This document shows positions 42,609-52,145 of a stretch of 64,000 nt of DNA, one piece after another. The stretch spans positions 1,343,455 through 1,407,454 of the forward strand of contig NZ_CP124543.1 in NCBI RefSeq assembly GCF_029953635.1, read 5' to 3'. Under the pieces are notes generated by a model that ran no database searches, had not been told where the DNA came from, and worked only from the letters and a program-made list of their open reading frames with translations. The first letter of the stretch is position 1. Each line of letters opens with the position of its first letter. Both the position numbers and the translations under genes were made by a program. The stretch is from Halotia branconii CENA392 (lineage in GTDB: Bacteria > Cyanobacteriota > Cyanobacteriia > Cyanobacteriales > Nostocaceae).

Positions 42609-44147
42609 TATTACCAATTAAAGTCTTAAAATTATTTCACTAGCCTCAGAAATCATGAGTTAAGGCGGGTAGTTGCTAAAAGTGAGCTACACTTACACTC
42701 TTATTATTGCCCTTAATTCCAACCCATGTGTTAATAGGCTGATAATTCAAGAGCGACTGATTCTCATTCAAGGATAACCATAAAAATTTTAGTTGTATTA
42801 GCTCCATAAGCAAGATTTTTGCTTAACTTTCACTCTGATCACCAACAAGGTAATCGCAGCTTCATATTTAATTCGCCTGTTGGTAAGTACAAAAGCAGAG
42901 TATTGTCTAGAAAGCAAATTATATTCATCCTCTGTATCGCGAAAATATCCAAACTTAAGTAGTTTAGCTTCTTAATATATCTTGATGCCAACATTACTCC
43001 TAGCTATTTGTCAGCAAAATTCCACGAATAGTTACGAGAAAGAGAATTTTTGGGTTATACAAAAGTATTAAAGCAGATCATAGGCATCTAGAAGTAGTAA
43101 TGAAGTACTTGTTAGATTGGCTAAGATTTATTCTTCCCATAGACAGACGTATAGAATACCCGACCGCTTTTTGTATTGTCCCAATAAACTGGCACAGAAA
43201 ATCGTCACTATATTTTGTCTGGTCTCAAGCAAGTCAATCTTTGGATGTAACACATTTGTCAAAACTGACTCGTCTAAATTTAGATTAATTTTTATAAAAG
43301 ACCTATGGCGATACTCACTAAGATAATAAAGTGGGAGAAAAATCCTCACTGCTTTTTGCTTATGGTCGCTCAAAAATTTAGATAAAACTTTACTAGCCAT
43401 TTAAATTAAAAATTAAACAACTATTTTGCTATTATTAGTCCATGCTAGTATTTAATATAAAATTACGAAATCAAAAAATCAGAATCAATAGCCGTATAAG
43501 CGCGGCTACTACTGGTTTATTATTTCGTAATGTAGAGACATGAAATTTCTTGACTCTACAGGTAGGACAAAAGGGTGTATGTCCGTAAGACCATATTCAA
43601 ATACAATGTTGTCCTCAGCTTAAGAGCGAGAGTGGTAAAAACCTTACAACTCAAAGGCAATAAGGGCAAGCACTGAAGGTGGAGAGCCTGTATTTTATTG
43701 GGTCTACAACTTATTTGTAGTAGAACTAAACGGCAATAAATCGGGAGGAGAATTCACCCTGCTGTCTTGAAAAATAGCTTAGGGGAAGCGACATCTTTGA
43801 TGTGGCTTCGTTAATACAATGCTTTTTCTGCTTTTTGCCTCCCCAATGTGTAAAGGTGTCTTAAAATTACACCGCTACAGTAACGCCAAAAGAGAAAATA
43901 ATTTTATTTCCGATGGCGAATAATGGTTAAAAGTGCCGTAAAATCACCGAAATTAATATCTGTGACACCACGAGTTCTAATCTATTATGGTTCCCCATAA
44001 TAGAGGCACTTGAATTTCCTATAAGCAGGAATTCATACCTCACCCTAGAGTCACCAGTAGCTCTATAGCAGATGCTAAAAATTCAAATACTGGCATTGAG
44101 ACGATATTATTTATCAGTTTGGAGAGAGTAAGGAAAAATTGAGCGTA
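42609..44147. other. 1.5-kb gene-free region upstream of calA
   Basis: There is no ORF with protein-like composition; three overlapping short ORFs near 43.1-43.4 kb look like noise. Inverted repeats lie at 43489-43508 (TAGCCG/CGGCTA), 43531-43560 (TGTAGAG/CTCTACA) and 43785-43809. 43560-43880 is less A/T-rich than its surroundings and may be transcribed as an untranslated RNA or a long calA leader. Confidence 0.5.
43785..43809 (+). promoter_or_regulatory. Stable hairpin in the calA upstream region
   Basis: GAAGC-G-ACATC-TTT-GATGT-G-GCTTC: 10 paired bases with one central G-G mismatch. It is followed after some 20 nt by two short T runs (CTTTTTCTGCTTTTTG). It could be the end of a small RNA. 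Confidence 0.45.
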
Positions 44148-44585
44148 ATGACTGAAACTGCAACCGCGCCATTAACTGGAAAAGCACTGCTGGCTAAAGT
44201 AAAAGAACTTTCCACTTTGCCACGCCGAGAAAGAGCCAAGCAATGCGGCTATTACACAGTTACTAAGAATAATCAGGTTCGTGTTAATCTCACCGATTTT
44301 TATGATGCTTTGCTATCGGCTAGAGGGATTCCTCTTAGTCCAGAAGCCCCTAAAGATGGCCGTGGTCGTGAACCGACATATCGAGTGAGCGTTCATCAAA
44401 ATGGTCAGATTGTGATTGGTGCTACTTACACTAAAGCAATGGGCTTAAAGTCGGGAGATGAATTTGAAATTAGGCTTGGTTACAAACATATTCACCTGAT
44501 TCAACTTGGTGATACTGATAAAAAAGCAGCTCTAGAAGATATAGACTCTGATGAATCAGAGGAAGATCTAGAAGACGAAGAGTAA
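44148..44585 (+). CDS. calA: cyAbrB-type transcription regulator CalA
   Basis: The start is taken at ATG 44148 (MTETATAPLTGKALLAKVKE), matching known cyAbrB1/CalA N-termini; TTG 44141 region offers a slightly longer form. The 145 residues contain KQCGYYTVTKNNQVRVNLTD, FYDALLSARGIPLSPEAP and the C-terminal AbrB DNA-binding fold (ATYTKAMGLKSGDEFEIRLG), with an acidic tail. CalA is a global DNA-binding regulator in Anabaena, acting for example on sodB and heterocyst genes. The 1.5-kb upstream gap suggests complex control. Confidence 0.92.
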   Translation: MTETATAPLTGKALLAKVKELSTLPRRERAKQCGYYTVTKNNQVRVNLTDFYDALLSARGIPLSPEAPKDGRGREPTYRVSVHQNGQIVIGATYTKAMGLKSGDEFEIRLGYKHIHLIQLGDTDKKAALEDIDSDESEEDLEDEE

Positions 44586-44755
44586 ATATGCTAGTGGTAG
44601 GGATAAGTTGAAGATGAATGCTTCATAACTTGTTTCTACCCCTACAGCAATAAATAGCTATATTTAGAGAATTTTTTGACACTACAGAATACGATTAGAC
44701 ACCTTGCAAAAGTCACAAACTTTAGTAGAGTCTTGATTAGTAAACAGGAAATTTA

Positions 44756-45643
44756 TTGAGCAAGAAGTCTATCGTGTTTTTTTTATTGGTTGAGAAAATT
44801 TTTTTAGGGACGGCTATCAATAGTCTGAGAGAATTTATGGAAAATGCGTCAGTACTAGTTGTAGTGATGGCATTTTTCATGAGTTGGATCGCATGTTGGT
44901 TGCCAGTAGTAGCAGTAGGGGCGATCGCACTTCATTGGCAACCTGATAAACCTTTACAGCCAGAGCATAAGTTACCCTTATTAGTCTCGCTCTACTTATT
45001 AGCTCCTTTAGCTCTTTGGGGAGTTATTTGGTTGAGTGATAGGTCTTTTTTAAATTATGGCTTAGTAGTAAATATTTCCTTACTCAGTTCTTTAGTACTA
45101 GGTTTTGGGTTGGGGGTGCTAAGTCTAGCTATAATGTTTAGCTGTCAATTTTGGCTGGGTTGGTGCAATTTTGAAAAATCGAATATCAAGTTAGTACCAT
45201 CTATCTTGCCAAGCATTTTATTGATAGCATTATTTGTTGGAGGTATAGAAGAGTTAGTTTTTCGCGGATTTCTGTTAACCGAGTTAGAGAAGAATTACTC
45301 AATTTGGCTAGCAGCTGCAACTTCCAGCTTAATTTTTGCCGTTCTACATTTAGTTTGGGAGCAACGTGAAACCCTACCCCAACTCCCTGGATTGTGGCTA
45401 ATGGGCATGATGTTGGTGCTGGCAAGGGTAGCAGATGGTGGCAGGTTAGGCATAGCTTGGGGACTGCACGCCGCGTTAATATGGACAATCGCTACTGTAG
45501 ACACAGCACAACTAATTACTTATACAGATAACACCTCTGAATGGTTCACTGGTAAAAATAAAAAACCCCTAGCCGGGGTAGCAGGGATTACATGTGTATT
45601 GGTAACTACTTTAATTATTTGGTTGATCTCCAAGTATTTTTAA
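44756..45643 (+). CDS. CPBP-family intramembrane metalloprotease
   Basis: The 295 residues carry about eight hydrophobic segments and the CPBP/Abi motifs: EELVFRG (about 162-168), FAVLHLVWE with His, and GIAWGLHAALIW. It is a Rce1-like glutamate protease of the membrane. The start is uncertain: TTG 44756, or ATG 44837 (MENASVLVVVMAFFMSW), which keeps the domain intact. No substrate can be inferred. Confidence 0.88.
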   Translation: MSKKSIVFFLLVEKIFLGTAINSLREFMENASVLVVVMAFFMSWIACWLPVVAVGAIALHWQPDKPLQPEHKLPLLVSLYLLAPLALWGVIWLSDRSFLNYGLVVNISLLSSLVLGFGLGVLSLAIMFSCQFWLGWCNFEKSNIKLVPSILPSILLIALFVGGIEELVFRGFLLTELEKNYSIWLAAATSSLIFAVLHLVWEQRETLPQLPGLWLMGMMLVLARVADGGRLGIAWGLHAALIWTIATVDTAQLITYTDNTSEWFTGKNKKPLAGVAGITCVLVTTLIIWLISKYF

Positions 45644-45645
45644 TT

Positions 45646-45685
45646 GCGATCACGTCACTTTCTTAACGCGATCACATTTTCATAG
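45646..45685. repeat. Direct repeat flanking hicBA, left copy
   Basis: GCGATCACGTCACTTTCTTA then ACGCGATCACATTTTCATAG resembles 46323-46362 (about 30 of 40 identical). The two copies bracket the toxin-antitoxin genes. Confidence 0.65.
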
Positions 45686-45738
45686 ATGTTTCAAGCAACT
45701 GAATTTAACGTGAGTCTTCAACAAAGGCGCACGTTAAT

Positions 45739-45957
45739 TTATAAGGTTTCCCATTCATCTCTGGTGATATTAGCTTGACGTAATATTCTATTTAGTAAGC
45801 TTGTACTGATGTCTCCCTGATGCGGATTGGGAATTGTCAGCTTTAATTCACCTTTTAGCATGTACTGATGTTTACCACCTGCATAAAGCCCATCAAAATC
45901 TATATCTTCTAAGTAACGAATCAGATCCCGCCGATTAATTGAGCCAAAGGGTGGCAT
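45739..45957 (-). CDS. hicA: HicA-like mRNA interferase toxin
   Basis: The 72-residue protein has the HicA fold sequence (NRRDLIRYLEDIDFDGLYAG, GKHQYMLKG with the catalytic-type His, LTIPNPHQGDISTSLLNRIL and an Arg-rich end). HicA cleaves mRNA and is held by HicB. Its ATG overlaps the stop of the antitoxin gene by one base (TAATG). The antitoxin comes first here, the reverse of the classical hicA-hicB order but common in cyanobacteria. Confidence 0.85.
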   Translation of the reverse strand: MPPFGSINRRDLIRYLEDIDFDGLYAGGKHQYMLKGELKLTIPNPHQGDISTSLLNRILRQANITRDEWETL

Positions 45958-46199
45958 TATGCGACCTTTTGGTTAAAATTTAAGTCAATATCATCCAGTA
46001 TAGGTAAGGTGTGACCCATACGCAGTCCCAGTATTAACCATCCTTCCAGAGTGTCTTGCAAATCTTCTCGACAAGCTTCTAGCGTGATAGCATTTGCCCA
46101 CACTCCTTGGCATTCTGGAATCTTACCATAGAAAGTTCCATCCTCAAGCAACTCGTAAGTTGCTTTGTGCATAGCTGTATGAATATAATTTGTTAACAT
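45957..46199 (-). CDS. hicB: HicB-like antitoxin
   Basis: The 80-residue protein has a partial RNase-H-like HicB domain: ATYELLEDGTFYGKIPECQG, VWANAITLEACREDLQDTLE and GWLILGLRMG. There is no separate C-terminal DNA-binding domain, as in short cyanobacterial HicB proteins. It lies upstream of hicA with a one-base overlap. Confidence 0.85.
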   Translation of the reverse strand: MLTNYIHTAMHKATYELLEDGTFYGKIPECQGVWANAITLEACREDLQDTLEGWLILGLRMGHTLPILDDIDLNFNQKVA

Positions 46200-46322
46200 T
46201 TATACTTTCTTAGAAGTTCATTTAGCTTTTTGCTCGATTTGTCTATGAGTGAAATTTTATTTCTAACTGCGAATCTACAAAACTTGATTTTGTTTAATAA
46301 ATAATTTTTAATTTATAAGAAT

Positions 46323-46362
46323 ACGATCGCGCTACTTTCTCAACGCGATCGCATTTATATCC
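46323..46362. repeat. Direct repeat flanking hicBA, right copy
   Basis: ACGATCGCGCTACTTTCTCA then ACGCGATCGCATTTATATCC. It contains intact HIP1-like CGATCGC cores where the left copy has GCGATCAC, so the left copy may be the decayed one. Confidence 0.65.
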
Positions 46363-46367
46363 ATAGC

Positions 46368-47312
46368 CTAAGCAATGAGATTGATCGCTGCACTAATCAA
46401 ATGATGAGTAATCGGCAGACTATCTACCACCATCCCCAAACACAACAGCATCATGTAAGAGATGGAATAGAGGAATAAATCTCTGGCTACAGTGCGATCT
46501 TCTGGATTTTGCAACAAGCGCCAAGATTTGTGGATAAATAATCCTCCTAAACCAACTGCGATCGCGGCATAAATGACTCCACTAGCATGTAAGGGATATA
46601 CCAATAACAAAGTTGCTGTCACCGTAATCAGCGTGTAGTACCAAATCTGTCGTACTGTTGCTACATCACCAGCAATCACAGGTAACATTGGTATGCCAAC
46701 TTTGGCGTAGTCATCCCGAATCATCAGCGCTAACGCCCAGAAATGGGGGGGTGTCCACAAAAATACAATGGCGAAAATTAACCATGCTGCCCAGCTTAAA
46801 GTGCCTGTGACAGCAGCCCAACCTACTAACGCTGGAATTGCCCCAGCAGCACCACCAATCACAATATTTTGGGTACTGTGGCGTTTTAACCAGTGGGTGT
46901 AAACCAAAATATAGAAAACAATGCCAGAAAATGCTAATGAAGCAGCGAGTAAATTAGCAAATACTGCTAGTAGAGTAAAGGAGATTGCGGCTAGGGCGAT
47001 CGCAAAAATTAGAGCATCACGAGGCTGCACTTTCCCTGAAGGCATTGGACGATGGCGCGTCCTCTCCATGTCATAATCAATATCTCTATCGTAGATACAG
47101 TTAATTGTCTGGGCGCTAGCAGCAGCCAATGTGCCGCCAGTAAGAGTTACTAGCAACAGTAACGGGTCTACTTCTCCCTTAGCAGCAATCCACATACTGC
47201 CAGCAGTGGTAATTAAAAGCAACGGAATAATCCGAGGTTTGGTTAGCTGGTAGTAGCTTTGAATTACTTGTAGAAATGTTTCGTGGTGGCGGGAGACATT
47301 AGTCTCAATCAT
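46368..47312 (-). CDS. ctaB: Haem O synthase (protohaem IX farnesyltransferase)
   Basis: The 314-residue UbiA-family prenyltransferase has about nine membrane segments, the first Asp-rich motif [40 protein letters not shown] and the second motif region [20 protein letters not shown]. It farnesylates haem b to haem o for the terminal oxidase. It lies in the same orientation as ctaA, with a 459-bp gap holding a MITE. Confidence 0.97.
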   Translation of the reverse strand: MIETNVSRHHETFLQVIQSYYQLTKPRIIPLLLITTAGSMWIAAKGEVDPLLLLVTLTGGTLAAASAQTINCIYDRDIDYDMERTRHRPMPSGKVQPRDALIFAIALAAISFTLLAVFANLLAASLAFSGIVFYILVYTHWLKRHSTQNIVIGGAAGAIPALVGWAAVTGTLSWAAWLIFAIVFLWTPPHFWALALMIRDDYAKVGIPMLPVIAGDVATVRQIWYYTLITVTATLLLVYPLHASGVIYAAIAVGLGGLFIHKSWRLLQNPEDRTVARDLFLYSISYMMLLCLGMVVDSLPITHHLISAAINLIA

Positions 47313-47771
47313 GTTGGCTGTAGTTCCTTATTTTTTTTTCAACAACTTAATATGCAGCCCCTGCTGAGTCTGGTTCTTAAGTTTGAGTAAAAACACAGAC
47401 TTTTTTACACCTACTTGGGTCGCAATCTTCGCCGTTGGGGCTTCCATGAAAGAGTGCTACTCACAGCTGGATTTGTAGAGTCAATGACTTGTAGTCTCTT
47501 GGAGTGCAGGTGAAGATGAGGTTGGGATAATTCCACCACTTCTAGTTGCTAGAGGTTCGTGCTAGATGTGATGTCAAGTTCTTTTCACTGCTAAATAACC
47601 AATGGCTAATATAGCAATCCTATTTGATTTGTGAAAATTGAGAGGCTCAGATCCCCGACTTCTCAAACAAATCGGGGATCTTGTTGTTCACTAATGATTT
47701 AGGACTGCTATAGCTATTAGTCATCAGTAACAGTAAGGGAAAAAGCAAGATGCAAATGAACTTGAACTACG
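47313..47771. mobile_element. ctaB-ctaA gap with a hairpin MITE (47610-47712)
   Basis: The outer arms TATAGCAATCCTA (47610-47622) and TAGGACTGCTATA (47700-47712) are inverted with one mismatch. The internal hairpin is AGATCCCCGA (47649-47658) with TCGGGGATCT (47672-47681). No ORF. The rest of the gap shows nothing clear. Confidence 0.7.
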
Positions 47772-48755
47772 CTATGGATTCGATCCATGTGCTTGTGTAC
47801 TTATAGCAGATGTTGTTAGATCAACAGAGTAAGGACTGATATCACGGCTAGCAATCCAGTCACGCAATGCTAAAACTGTGAAAGCCACTAAAGTACCCAG
47901 TAAAGTCGCTCCCACAGCTTGGTGAGAGACGGTAAGAGGCTCGACTTGCAGGTGTAATCGGAAAGTAGCAACTCCCAAAAGGATTTGTAAAACCAACAAT
48001 CCACCAGCCATATTTGCCAATCGCCGTAAAGCTGGATGCAGCGCAGGTGTTCGCCAGGAAATCAATACTACTGCTAAGGTGGCAACAGTTGGCGGTACTA
48101 AGCCCAAAATATGGCTATACATCACACCGCAAAGCTGAGAACCGCCAAAGCATTGGTGTAATGCCCAGCGAGATCCGACTAAAGCACCTAATAGACTTTG
48201 TAAGTAAACTAAGATAGCGGCAGTTAAGCCTACCCAAGGCAACTTACCAACATTTCCAGTTCCCTGATAGGGAGTAAGTGCCGTGCCGATAATTAACAGG
48301 GTAATGAAAAACAACAGTGCCGTTCCCAAGTGGGCGGTGACAATATCAAACCGCAACAGTTGAGTGACAGTCAGCCCCCCCAAAACCCCTTGAAAGACGA
48401 TTAAAAACAAGGAGAATGTGGATGCCCAAGGTAGCCAGGTGGGTAAGAAACGACGATGCCACCAAGATAAACCAAATAGGGCGATCGCGCTGACACCAAT
48501 CAAACTCGCATCTAACCTGTGGAACCACTCCAAAAATACTTGGAAATTCATTTGCTTGGCTGGCACTAGTTCGCCATAACATAATGGCCAGTCTGGGCAA
48601 GCGAGTCCAGCATTCATAACGCGGGTGACACTGCCTATTGCCATCAAAATTAATGTAGCTATGCACATCCGCCAAACCAAGCGACGAATCACTTCTTTGG
48701 GTTTTTGCTGCTCTGCTGCCGCTTCATTTTGTTGTTCTAGGACAAACTCGTTCAT
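47772..48755 (-). CDS. ctaA: Haem A synthase
   Basis: Start ATG 48755 has AGAAGG 8 nt upstream; TTG 48761 is less likely. The 327 residues are a COX15/CtaA-type eight-helix protein: GSVTRVMNAGLACPDWPLCY, the paired His sites (EWFHRLDASLIG and TAHLGTALL) and SHQAVGATLLGTL near the end. It oxidises haem o to haem a. It is divergent from ctaCDE. Confidence 0.95.
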   Translation of the reverse strand: MNEFVLEQQNEAAAEQQKPKEVIRRLVWRMCIATLILMAIGSVTRVMNAGLACPDWPLCYGELVPAKQMNFQVFLEWFHRLDASLIGVSAIALFGLSWWHRRFLPTWLPWASTFSLFLIVFQGVLGGLTVTQLLRFDIVTAHLGTALLFFITLLIIGTALTPYQGTGNVGKLPWVGLTAAILVYLQSLLGALVGSRWALHQCFGGSQLCGVMYSHILGLVPPTVATLAVVLISWRTPALHPALRRLANMAGGLLVLQILLGVATFRLHLQVEPLTVSHQAVGATLLGTLVAFTVLALRDWIASRDISPYSVDLTTSAISTQAHGSNP

Positions 48756-49169
48756 GAACAATACCTTCTGCCCGCTTTTGGTAGTAGTTCTCTAAAAATG
48801 AATAATGATCAATTTTTAGTACCGACCCATCTTTACCCTAGCGTATAGCCTCAGGTTTTATAGATTGGCTTTCACTTATACATTGAATCACTCCAGCGAG
48901 TTTTAGCCCGAAGCTTTAGGTATTTTTCAAGTTGTTAGCATTTGATAAATGCCAACCAATTTAATTGTTGTGAATTTTTCCTGAAATTTTTTCACTGATT
49001 TTCATCTATATTTTGGCAATATTTGATAGATATCTTCTACTTAAGATTAGTAATGTAGTCAAAAAAATTAATAAAAACTTCAGACCTTTAGCCCCGTCAG
49101 CTGGCAGCCTAGACTACCTTAGTAAGTGAGCCACTTTCAGATAACGTAGTAATTTCAATTAAGTAAACC
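48756..49169. promoter_or_regulatory. Divergent ctaA / ctaC promoter region
   Basis: About 410 bp, A/T-rich, with no ORF. TATATTTTGGCAATATTTGA (49010-49029) and surrounding A/T-rich elements could be promoter parts, but I cannot pick a start site. Confidence 0.45.
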
Positions 49170-50252
49170 GTGAAGATTCCAAGTACAATCTGGACATTAC
49201 TCATTGGCATTGGGCTAACGCTAGTCAGCCTTTGGTACGGTCAAAATCACGGTCTGTTGCCGACAGCAGCATCGGATGAAGCCGTTTTAGTAGATAATCT
49301 GTTTAATACGATGATGATCGTTTCTACAGGTATATTCCTGTTGGTCGAAGGTGTTTTAATTTACTCTGCATTTAAATACCGTCGGCGCGCAGGTGATAAT
49401 GAAGACGGCCCGCCAGTTGAGGGTAATGTGCCTTTAGAAATCCTCTGGACGGCGATCCCAACAATTATCGTGATCGGTATTTCTGTTTACAGCTTTGATG
49501 TATACAACGAAATGGGTGGCTTTAATCCTCATGCCGTCCATGAAGCTCCGATTACTCAGCAATCGATGACAATGCCAGGAGCAGCGATTGCCGCAACTTT
49601 AAACGATACCCCTCCTAGCACAGAACCCAACCTCAATCAAGAAAAATCTGATGAGGCCATGCAAGATCCAGCTACCGCAGCAGTCCGCAATGCCGATCAA
49701 ATTCCTCAAAAACGGAATGCTCCTGGTGTAGGTATTGTGGCTCCGACTATTGGCGGCAGTCTTGACAAAGCAGGCCAACCACCAGAATTGCTAGTTAATA
49801 TTACAGGTCTCCAATACGCCTGGATTTTCACTTATCCCGAAACTGGTATAACTACAGGTGAGTTACACGTTCCCGTTGGACGTGAGGTGAAAGTTAACAT
49901 GACAGCTAACGATGTTATCCACGCCTTTTGGGTTCCAGAATTTCGCCTGAAACAGGATGTTATTCCTGGTAGACAGAGCGAAATTCGCTTCACGCCCAAA
50001 ATAGCAGGTACTTATGACCTCGTTTGCGCTGAACTTTGTGGCCCCTACCACGGTGCAATGAGATCGCAAGTAGTAGTTGAAACCCAAGAGGCTTTTGATC
50101 AATGGATGCAAGAGCAGCTAGTAGCCAGCAAAGAAACACTAAATCAAGCTGTTGCGATGAATCCTGCTAATCAATCCCCAAATGAATTTCTTGCTCCCTA
50201 CATTAAAGACATGGGAATTAAGCCAGAAATGCTTAATCATATTCACCATTAG
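49170..50252 (+). CDS. ctaC: Cytochrome c oxidase subunit II
   Basis: GTG 49170 starts a 360-residue protein with a signal/anchor segment, a second membrane segment (about 45-67) and a CuA cupredoxin domain (VIHAFWVPEFRLKQDVIPGR and CAELCGPYHGAM). A long Gly/Pro/Asn-rich insertion (about 120-195) lies between membrane and CuA parts, common in this cyanobacterial type. It accepts electrons from cytochrome c6/plastocyanin. It is first in the ctaCDE cluster and resembles cox1 of Anabaena by position near calA. Confidence 0.97.
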   Translation: MKIPSTIWTLLIGIGLTLVSLWYGQNHGLLPTAASDEAVLVDNLFNTMMIVSTGIFLLVEGVLIYSAFKYRRRAGDNEDGPPVEGNVPLEILWTAIPTIIVIGISVYSFDVYNEMGGFNPHAVHEAPITQQSMTMPGAAIAATLNDTPPSTEPNLNQEKSDEAMQDPATAAVRNADQIPQKRNAPGVGIVAPTIGGSLDKAGQPPELLVNITGLQYAWIFTYPETGITTGELHVPVGREVKVNMTANDVIHAFWVPEFRLKQDVIPGRQSEIRFTPKIAGTYDLVCAELCGPYHGAMRSQVVVETQEAFDQWMQEQLVASKETLNQAVAMNPANQSPNEFLAPYIKDMGIKPEMLNHIHH

Positions 50253-50406
50253 TCAGTGGTCAGTGGTTAGTAGTCAGTGGTAAAGAAACAACTGACCCTG
50301 CGGGTGAATCCTGTGGATACGCTACGCGATCGCCAGTTACTCATGAGGGAAACTCCCAAGACCGTACTGTCTCACAACTGACAACTGACAACTAACAACC
50401 AACTCT
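50253..50406. mobile_element. MITE-like repeat between ctaC and ctaD
   Basis: Starts at the ctaC stop with GTCAGTGGTCAGTGGTTAGT and ends ACAACTGACAACTGACAACT just before ctaD. The middle contains GCGATCGC and CAGTTACTCATGAGGGAAAC then TCCCAAGACCG, related to 40911-40942. In the transcript the ends could pair. Confidence 0.7.
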
Positions 50407-50407
50407 T

Positions 50408-52144
50408 ATGACACAAACTCAGTTACAAGAAACCGCCAATATTCCTGCCCATATTGAAGAGCCAGGAATCAGAAAATGGCAAGATTACTTTGGCTTTAAC
50501 ACCGATCACAAGGTGATTGGGATTCAATACCTAGTCACTACGTTCATTTTTTACTGTATTGGTGGTGTATTAGCTGACTTAGTTCGCACAGAACTACGAA
50601 CACCAGAAGTAGATTTTGTTACGCCTGAAGTTTATAACAGCTTATTTACGCTGCACGCCACAATCATGATTTTTTTGTGGATTGTGCCGGCTGGTGCGGG
50701 TTTTGCTAACTATTTGATCCCTTTAATGATTGGGGCAAAAGATATGGCGTTCCCGCGCTTGAATGCAGTTGCCTTTTGGATGATTCCACCTGCTGGATTG
50801 TTGTTGATTGCTAGTTTATTAGTAGGCGATGCACCGGATGCAGGTTGGACTTCCTACCCTCCCTTAAGCTTGGTAACAGGTCAAGTGGGTGAGGGAATTT
50901 GGATTATCAGCGTTTTGTTGCTAGGGACATCATCAATTTTGGGAGCAATCAATTTCCTGGTGACAATGCTGAAAATGCGTACCCCAGGATTAGGTTTCTT
51001 TCAACTGCCATTATTTTGTTGGGCAATGTTTGCCACCTCAGCTTTAACTCTGGTATCAACGCCAGTGTTAGCAGCAGGTCTAATTTTGCTAGCTTTTGAC
51101 TTGATTGCTGGCACAACATTTTTTAATCCAACAGGCGGTGGTGATCCGGTAGTTTACCAGCACATGTTCTGGTTTTACTCTCACCCAGCGGTTTATATTA
51201 TGATTTTGCCTTTCTTTGGGGCAATTTCAGAAGTGATCCCCGTGCATTCTCGCAAGCCAATTTTTGGCTATAAAGCGATCGCCTATTCATCTTTGGCAAT
51301 TAGCTTTTTGGGGCTAATTGTTTGGGCGCACCACATGTTTACCAGCGGTATTCCTGGTTGGTTGCGGATGTTTTTTATGATCACCACCATGATCATTGCC
51401 GTACCTACAGGAATTAAAATTTTCAGTTGGTTGGCAACTATGTGGGGTGGAAAAATCCAACTCAACAGTGCCATGCTTTTCGCTATGGGCTTTGTGGGTA
51501 CATTCGTGATTGGCGGCATTAGTGGCGTGATGTTGGCGGCTGTACCGTTTGATATCCACGTTCATGATACTTATTTTGTCGTGGCACACTTGCACTATGT
51601 CCTATTTGGTGGTAGTGTTCTTGGCATTTATGCAGCGATTTACCACTGGTTCCCGAAAATGACGGGACGAATGCTCAACGAATTTTGGGGTAAGGTTCAC
51701 TTTGCTTTGACAATTGTTGGTCTTAATATGACCTTCTTACCCATGCACAAGTTGGGAATGATGGGTATGAATCGCCGTATTGCCCAGTATGACCCTAAAT
51801 TTACATTTCTCAACGAAATTTGCACTATAGGCGCTTATATCCTGGCAGTTTCGACATTTCCCTTTATTATCAATGCCATTTGGAGCTGGTTATACGGTGA
51901 AAAAGCTGGTAATAATCCCTGGAGAGCGCTTACCTTAGAGTGGATGACTACCTCACCTCCAGCGATCGAGAATTTTGACAAACTCCCAGTCTTAGTTACA
52001 GGCCCTTACGACTATGGCTTGGAAAAGGCTAATGAAGGTGTACCTTTATCTGATCCTAATCCAGTCTTATCTGGTGGTCCAAACTCAGTACTAAGAGCAG
52101 AACCCAATCCAGCGGTTGCTGCTAATCCTGAAGACCGTAAATAA
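50408..52144 (+). CDS. ctaD: Cytochrome c oxidase subunit I
   Basis: The 578-residue protein has twelve membrane helices and the haem-copper signature: LFTLHATIMIFLW (low-spin haem His), WFYSHPAVYIMILP (CuB His-Tyr crosslink site), VWAHHMFTSG, HVHDTYFVVAHLHYVLFGG. It is an A-type haem-copper oxidase reducing O2 with proton pumping. The acidic/Pro-rich C-terminal tail varies. It is flanked by repeats on both sides. Confidence 0.99.
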   Translation: MTQTQLQETANIPAHIEEPGIRKWQDYFGFNTDHKVIGIQYLVTTFIFYCIGGVLADLVRTELRTPEVDFVTPEVYNSLFTLHATIMIFLWIVPAGAGFANYLIPLMIGAKDMAFPRLNAVAFWMIPPAGLLLIASLLVGDAPDAGWTSYPPLSLVTGQVGEGIWIISVLLLGTSSILGAINFLVTMLKMRTPGLGFFQLPLFCWAMFATSALTLVSTPVLAAGLILLAFDLIAGTTFFNPTGGGDPVVYQHMFWFYSHPAVYIMILPFFGAISEVIPVHSRKPIFGYKAIAYSSLAISFLGLIVWAHHMFTSGIPGWLRMFFMITTMIIAVPTGIKIFSWLATMWGGKIQLNSAMLFAMGFVGTFVIGGISGVMLAAVPFDIHVHDTYFVVAHLHYVLFGGSVLGIYAAIYHWFPKMTGRMLNEFWGKVHFALTIVGLNMTFLPMHKLGMMGMNRRIAQYDPKFTFLNEICTIGAYILAVSTFPFIINAIWSWLYGEKAGNNPWRALTLEWMTTSPPAIENFDKLPVLVTGPYDYGLEKANEGVPLSDPNPVLSGGPNSVLRAEPNPAVAANPEDRK

Positions 52145-52145
52145 A

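Noticed and set aside
43100..43400. Three overlapping short ORFs upstream of calA
   Set aside because: They overlap each other on both strands, have poor composition and no RBS; I treat the region as non-coding.
43560..43880. 6S, RNase P, tmRNA or SRP RNA in the calA upstream region
   Set aside because: No signature motif for any of these (for example no GGGGCTG...GGTTTCGAC for tmRNA, no GAGGAAAGTC for RNase P) was found; only generic hairpins.
45739..46199. hicBA as an Abi/phage-defence island with the adjacent CPBP gene
   Set aside because: The CPBP gene is on the other strand and, by remembered synteny, belongs to the calA-cox block; no other defence gene is next to it.
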